From: Levilactobacillus andaensis | GTDB taxonomy: Bacteria; Bacillota; Bacilli; Lactobacillales; Lactobacillaceae | Reading direction: 5' to 3' | DNA: 64,000 bases | Assembly: GCF_016861695.1 (NCBI RefSeq) | Contig: NZ_BOLP01000018.1 | Coordinates: forward strand, 1 to 64,000 | Shown: positions 62,162 to 64,000 of the stretch, piece by piece | How the letters are laid out: every line of letters starts with the position of its first letter | Numbering within the stretch: position 1 is the stretch's first letter | Notes under the pieces: model-generated | Told to the model about the DNA's origin: nothing | Databases searched by the model: none | Seen by the model: only the letters and a program-made list of their open reading frames with translations | Translations under genes and position numbers: made by a program

Positions 62162-62350
62162 TTCCCAGCCGGAGAATTTCAGGCAGAACACTGTGTCGGT
62201 GTTGTTAGTCAGCGTTTCTAAGCTGGCTTACAACACGGGACGTCTTGAAGACTCGCGCATCATAGCGGGGCTTCAAGACGAGGCCAGAGACCGCCTTTCA
62301 GGCTCTGGCCGTTCCCCACAGTGTGGCCGCCTGAAAATTCGGAGGCGGCC
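62162..62350 (-). repeat. Structured intergenic repeat, divergent type, copy 22
   Basis: In sense, 26 bases after the ATPase stop codon. The outer arms GAATTTCAGGC/GCCTGAAAATTC replace the CCAGGGAT/ATCCCTGG of type I. Inside: GGCCAGAG-C-C.../GG-T-CTCTGGCC, GTCTTGAAG-C-CCCGC.../GCGAG-T-CTTCAAGAC (both with the C.U mismatch) and a long GTGTTGT.../ACAACAC hairpin. Confidence 0.87.
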
Positions 62351-62375
62351 TGCGGGGAAGTTCAAACCATCAAAG

Positions 62376-64000
62376 CTACCGGTCGGTGCGGGCACGGAGG
62401 GCGTAGAGAATCGTCACCGTATCCACCACTTCCTGGAACACGGCCCCGATGATCGCCGGAATGACCCCGAAGCTGGCAATCACCATCAAGACCGTACAGA
62501 TAATGATTCCGATCAGCACCGCTTGCCGGGCAATCCGCATGGTCCACTGCGCAATATCTCGCGCTGCACTGACCCGCGTCAGGTCGTCCTTGAGCACCAC
62601 GGCGTCGGCCGATTCACTGGCCGCCGTTGCCCCGTGAGCGCCCATGGCAATGCCCACATCAGCCGTTGCTAACGATGGGGCATCATTGATGCCGTCACCG
62701 ACCATGGCCACTGGCCGTTGGTCGGCCGGTAATTCGGCTAGTACGTTGATTTTATCTGCTGGTAAACATTCCGCATGCACTTGGTCGATGCCCACTTCGG
62801 CGGCAATCTGCTTGGCAATGGGCTTGCGGTCCCCGGAGATCATGACTAAATTGTGGACGCCCAAGCGATGCAAGTCGGCCATGGTCGTCTTGGCTTCCGG
62901 CCGCAATTTATCACTGAAGCTCACGTACCCTTGATAGATGCCCGCCGCCGACACGTAGACCGCCGTCTGATTGGCCTTGTCGATTGACTCATCCGTGACG
63001 AACTCCGCCTTACCGGCCCGCACAGTCTGACCATCAATGGTGGCCTGTACCCCTTGCGCCGTGGTTTCGTTAACGTCGGTCGCCGGCAGTAATTTTTCGG
63101 TCGTGGCGGCCACTAAGGACTGCGCCAACACGTGACCGGAGTGCTGCTCAGCACTCGCTGCCAGCTGCAATAACTCTTCTTTCGGAATTGCCGTCACGGG
63201 AACAATCTGGTCGACCACCAATTTTCCTTGGGTAATCGTCCCAGTCTTATCAAATGCAAACGTCTTGACCTGCGCCAATTTTTCTAGCGTGGTCCCGGTC
63301 TTCACGATGATGCCGTTTCGACTAGCCCGACTCATCCCAGAAATCAGCGCGATGGGCGCCGCCAAAATCAGCGGGCAGGGTGAGGCCACCACGAGAACTT
63401 CCGCAAAACGAACGGGGTCGCCGGAGAAGCCCCAAGCGATACCCGCGATCACGTACGCCAGCAAGGTAAATGGCACCGCGTACCGGTCGGCCATCCGCAC
63501 AAACTTCGCCGGTTGCGACTCCGCTTGCTTGACCAGCCGCACAATATTTTGGTACTGACTGTTGTCGGCCGTTTGGTCCGCCTGCAAATAAACGGAGGCT
63601 TCCCCGTTAACACTCCCAGACATGACCGTCTCGCCGGCCCGCTTGTCGATGGGCCGCGCTTCACCGGTCAGTGAAGACTCGTTGACCGTGGTCGGTCCCG
63701 TCAATAAGGTGCCATCGACGGGCATGACCTCGCCGGGCCGGACCAGTAACCGGTCTCCAACAACGACTTCATTGATGGCAACGTCCGTGATGTCATCGCC
63801 CACGGCACGGTGCGCCGATTGTGGCGAATTGTTCAAGAGTTCCTGTAATTCACTATTGGCACGCCGAGCCGCAAAGTCTTCCAGCGCATCGCCCCCGGTC
63901 AACATCAGTAAAACGATCAGTGCCGCCCAGTATTCGCTCACGGCCAAGGTGGCAATTACCGCGGTAATCGCCAACAGATCGACACCAAATTTACCGGACC
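62376..64000 (-). CDS. Heavy-metal P1B-type ATPase (N-terminus beyond window)
   Basis: Metal-exporting P-type ATPase, cut at its N-terminal side by the window edge; the frame is open through 64000 and about 541 residues are visible. Present are the TGE loop (SSLTGEARP), the SPCPL metal-selective motif in TM6 typical of Zn/Cd/Co transporters, the phosphorylation motif DKTGTIT, HP motif SAEQHSGHVLAQ, and GDGINDAP. The metal is probably Zn, Cd or Co; there is no CPC motif as in copper pumps. Close to a CadD/CzrA-like pair and a copper enzyme, suggesting a metal-handling area. Confidence 0.93.
   Translation of the reverse strand, partial: SGKFGVDLLAITAVIATLAVSEYWAALIVLLMLTGGDALEDFAARRANSELQELLNNSPQSAHRAVGDDITDVAINEVVVGDRLLVRPGEVMPVDGTLLTGPTTVNESSLTGEARPIDKRAGETVMSGSVNGEASVYLQADQTADNSQYQNIVRLVKQAESQPAKFVRMADRYAVPFTLLAYVIAGIAWGFSGDPVRFAEVLVVASPCPLILAAPIALISGMSRASRNGIIVKTGTTLEKLAQVKTFAFDKTGTITQGKLVVDQIVPVTAIPKEELLQLAASAEQHSGHVLAQSLVAATTEKLLPATDVNETTAQGVQATIDGQTVRAGKAEFVTDESIDKANQTAVYVSAAGIYQGYVSFSDKLRPEAKTTMADLHRLGVHNLVMISGDRKPIAKQIAAEVGIDQVHAECLPADKINVLAELPADQRPVAMVGDGINDAPSLATADVGIAMGAHGATAASESADAVVLKDDLTRVSAARDIAQWTMRIARQAVLIGIIICTVLMVIASFGVIPAIIGAVFQEVVDTVTILYALRARTDR

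Noticed and set aside
5760-62350. The repeats as a CRISPR array or as insertion sequences
   Set aside because: They are dispersed, not tandem with unique spacers, and contain no transposase gene or clear target-site duplications that I could see.

Overview
This is a chromosomal segment of a low-GC Gram-positive bacterium of the family Lactobacillaceae. Signs of this are a complete citrate lyase cluster with a SorC-type regulator and a malic-enzyme-like protein, a LacS-type sugar carrier with a fused EIIA domain, a T-box in front of tyrS, a PyrR-type attenuator, cre boxes, and proteins that closely resemble lactobacillar or bacillar families (YkpA-type ABC-F, a cinnamoyl-esterase-like hydrolase). 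By eye the base composition is near 50% GC, higher than L. brevis or L. plantarum, so a higher-GC heterofermentative genus such as Levilactobacillus is a reasonable guess, not a proof. No prophage, intact insertion sequence or CRISPR array was seen.

Layout. Positions 1-260 look like the leader of an rRNA operon running left out of the window. Next come tyrS with its T-box, mntH, a MarR regulator, a DUF2252 protein and an Mga-like regulator (0.5-7.9 kb). A pga/ica-like poly-N-acetylglucosamine operon is at 8.5-10.9 kb. A PyrR-controlled nucleobase salvage pair is at 11.4-13.4 kb, then two PH-domain membrane proteins and DUF2200 (14.3-16.6 kb), a GntR(YtrA-type)-ABC operon (17.2-19.4 kb), PadR plus DUF2812 (19.9-20.9 kb), a tandem Fic pair (21.0-22.6 kb), a DUF975 membrane protein and an aryl-sulfate sulfotransferase. 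A LacI regulator, GH42 beta-galactosidase and LacS-type carrier occupy 26.7-32.5 kb, followed by a cinnamoyl-esterase-like hydrolase. The citrate fermentation cluster spans 34.7-45.1 kb (citG, citX, citF, citE, citD, citC, AEC carrier, citM on the minus strand, divergent from citI). The remainder holds hydrolases, transporters, an orphan RelB antitoxin, an ABC-F protein, regulators, a CadD/ArsR pair, a multicopper oxidase and, cut by the right edge, a heavy-metal P-type ATPase.

The most unusual feature is not a gene. At least 22 copies of a 110-200 bp structured element lie between genes. Each folds into an outer stem enclosing two or three hairpins. One or two of the hairpins are interrupted by the same C.U mismatch, with the flanking base pairs changing in compensatory fashion, and one arm is a long hairpin whose sequence differs from copy to copy while staying self-complementary. 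Two subtypes (I and II) recur. Five pairs have type II facing type I about 90-110 bp apart, and two looser pairs share the convergent arrangement. Several copies sit just after a stop codon, in sense, ahead of a terminator. I did not recognise the family. It could be a mobile structured repeat (BIME-like in logic), a family of 3'-UTR RNAs, or both. A second candidate is an unannotated GC-rich structured RNA at about 53622-53982 with a -10 box and a terminator. A third oddity is a 283 bp tandem duplication at 59.8-60.3 kb in which an internal 7-mer is flipped to its reverse complement.

Links between genes: the cit genes form one strongly coupled operon (overlapping starts, TTG/GTG start codons) whose promoter region and internal gaps have been invaded by the structured repeats. 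The LacI/GH42/LacS group looks like a galactoside uptake and hydrolysis locus under catabolite control. The salvage pair appears to respond to pyrimidines through PyrR.
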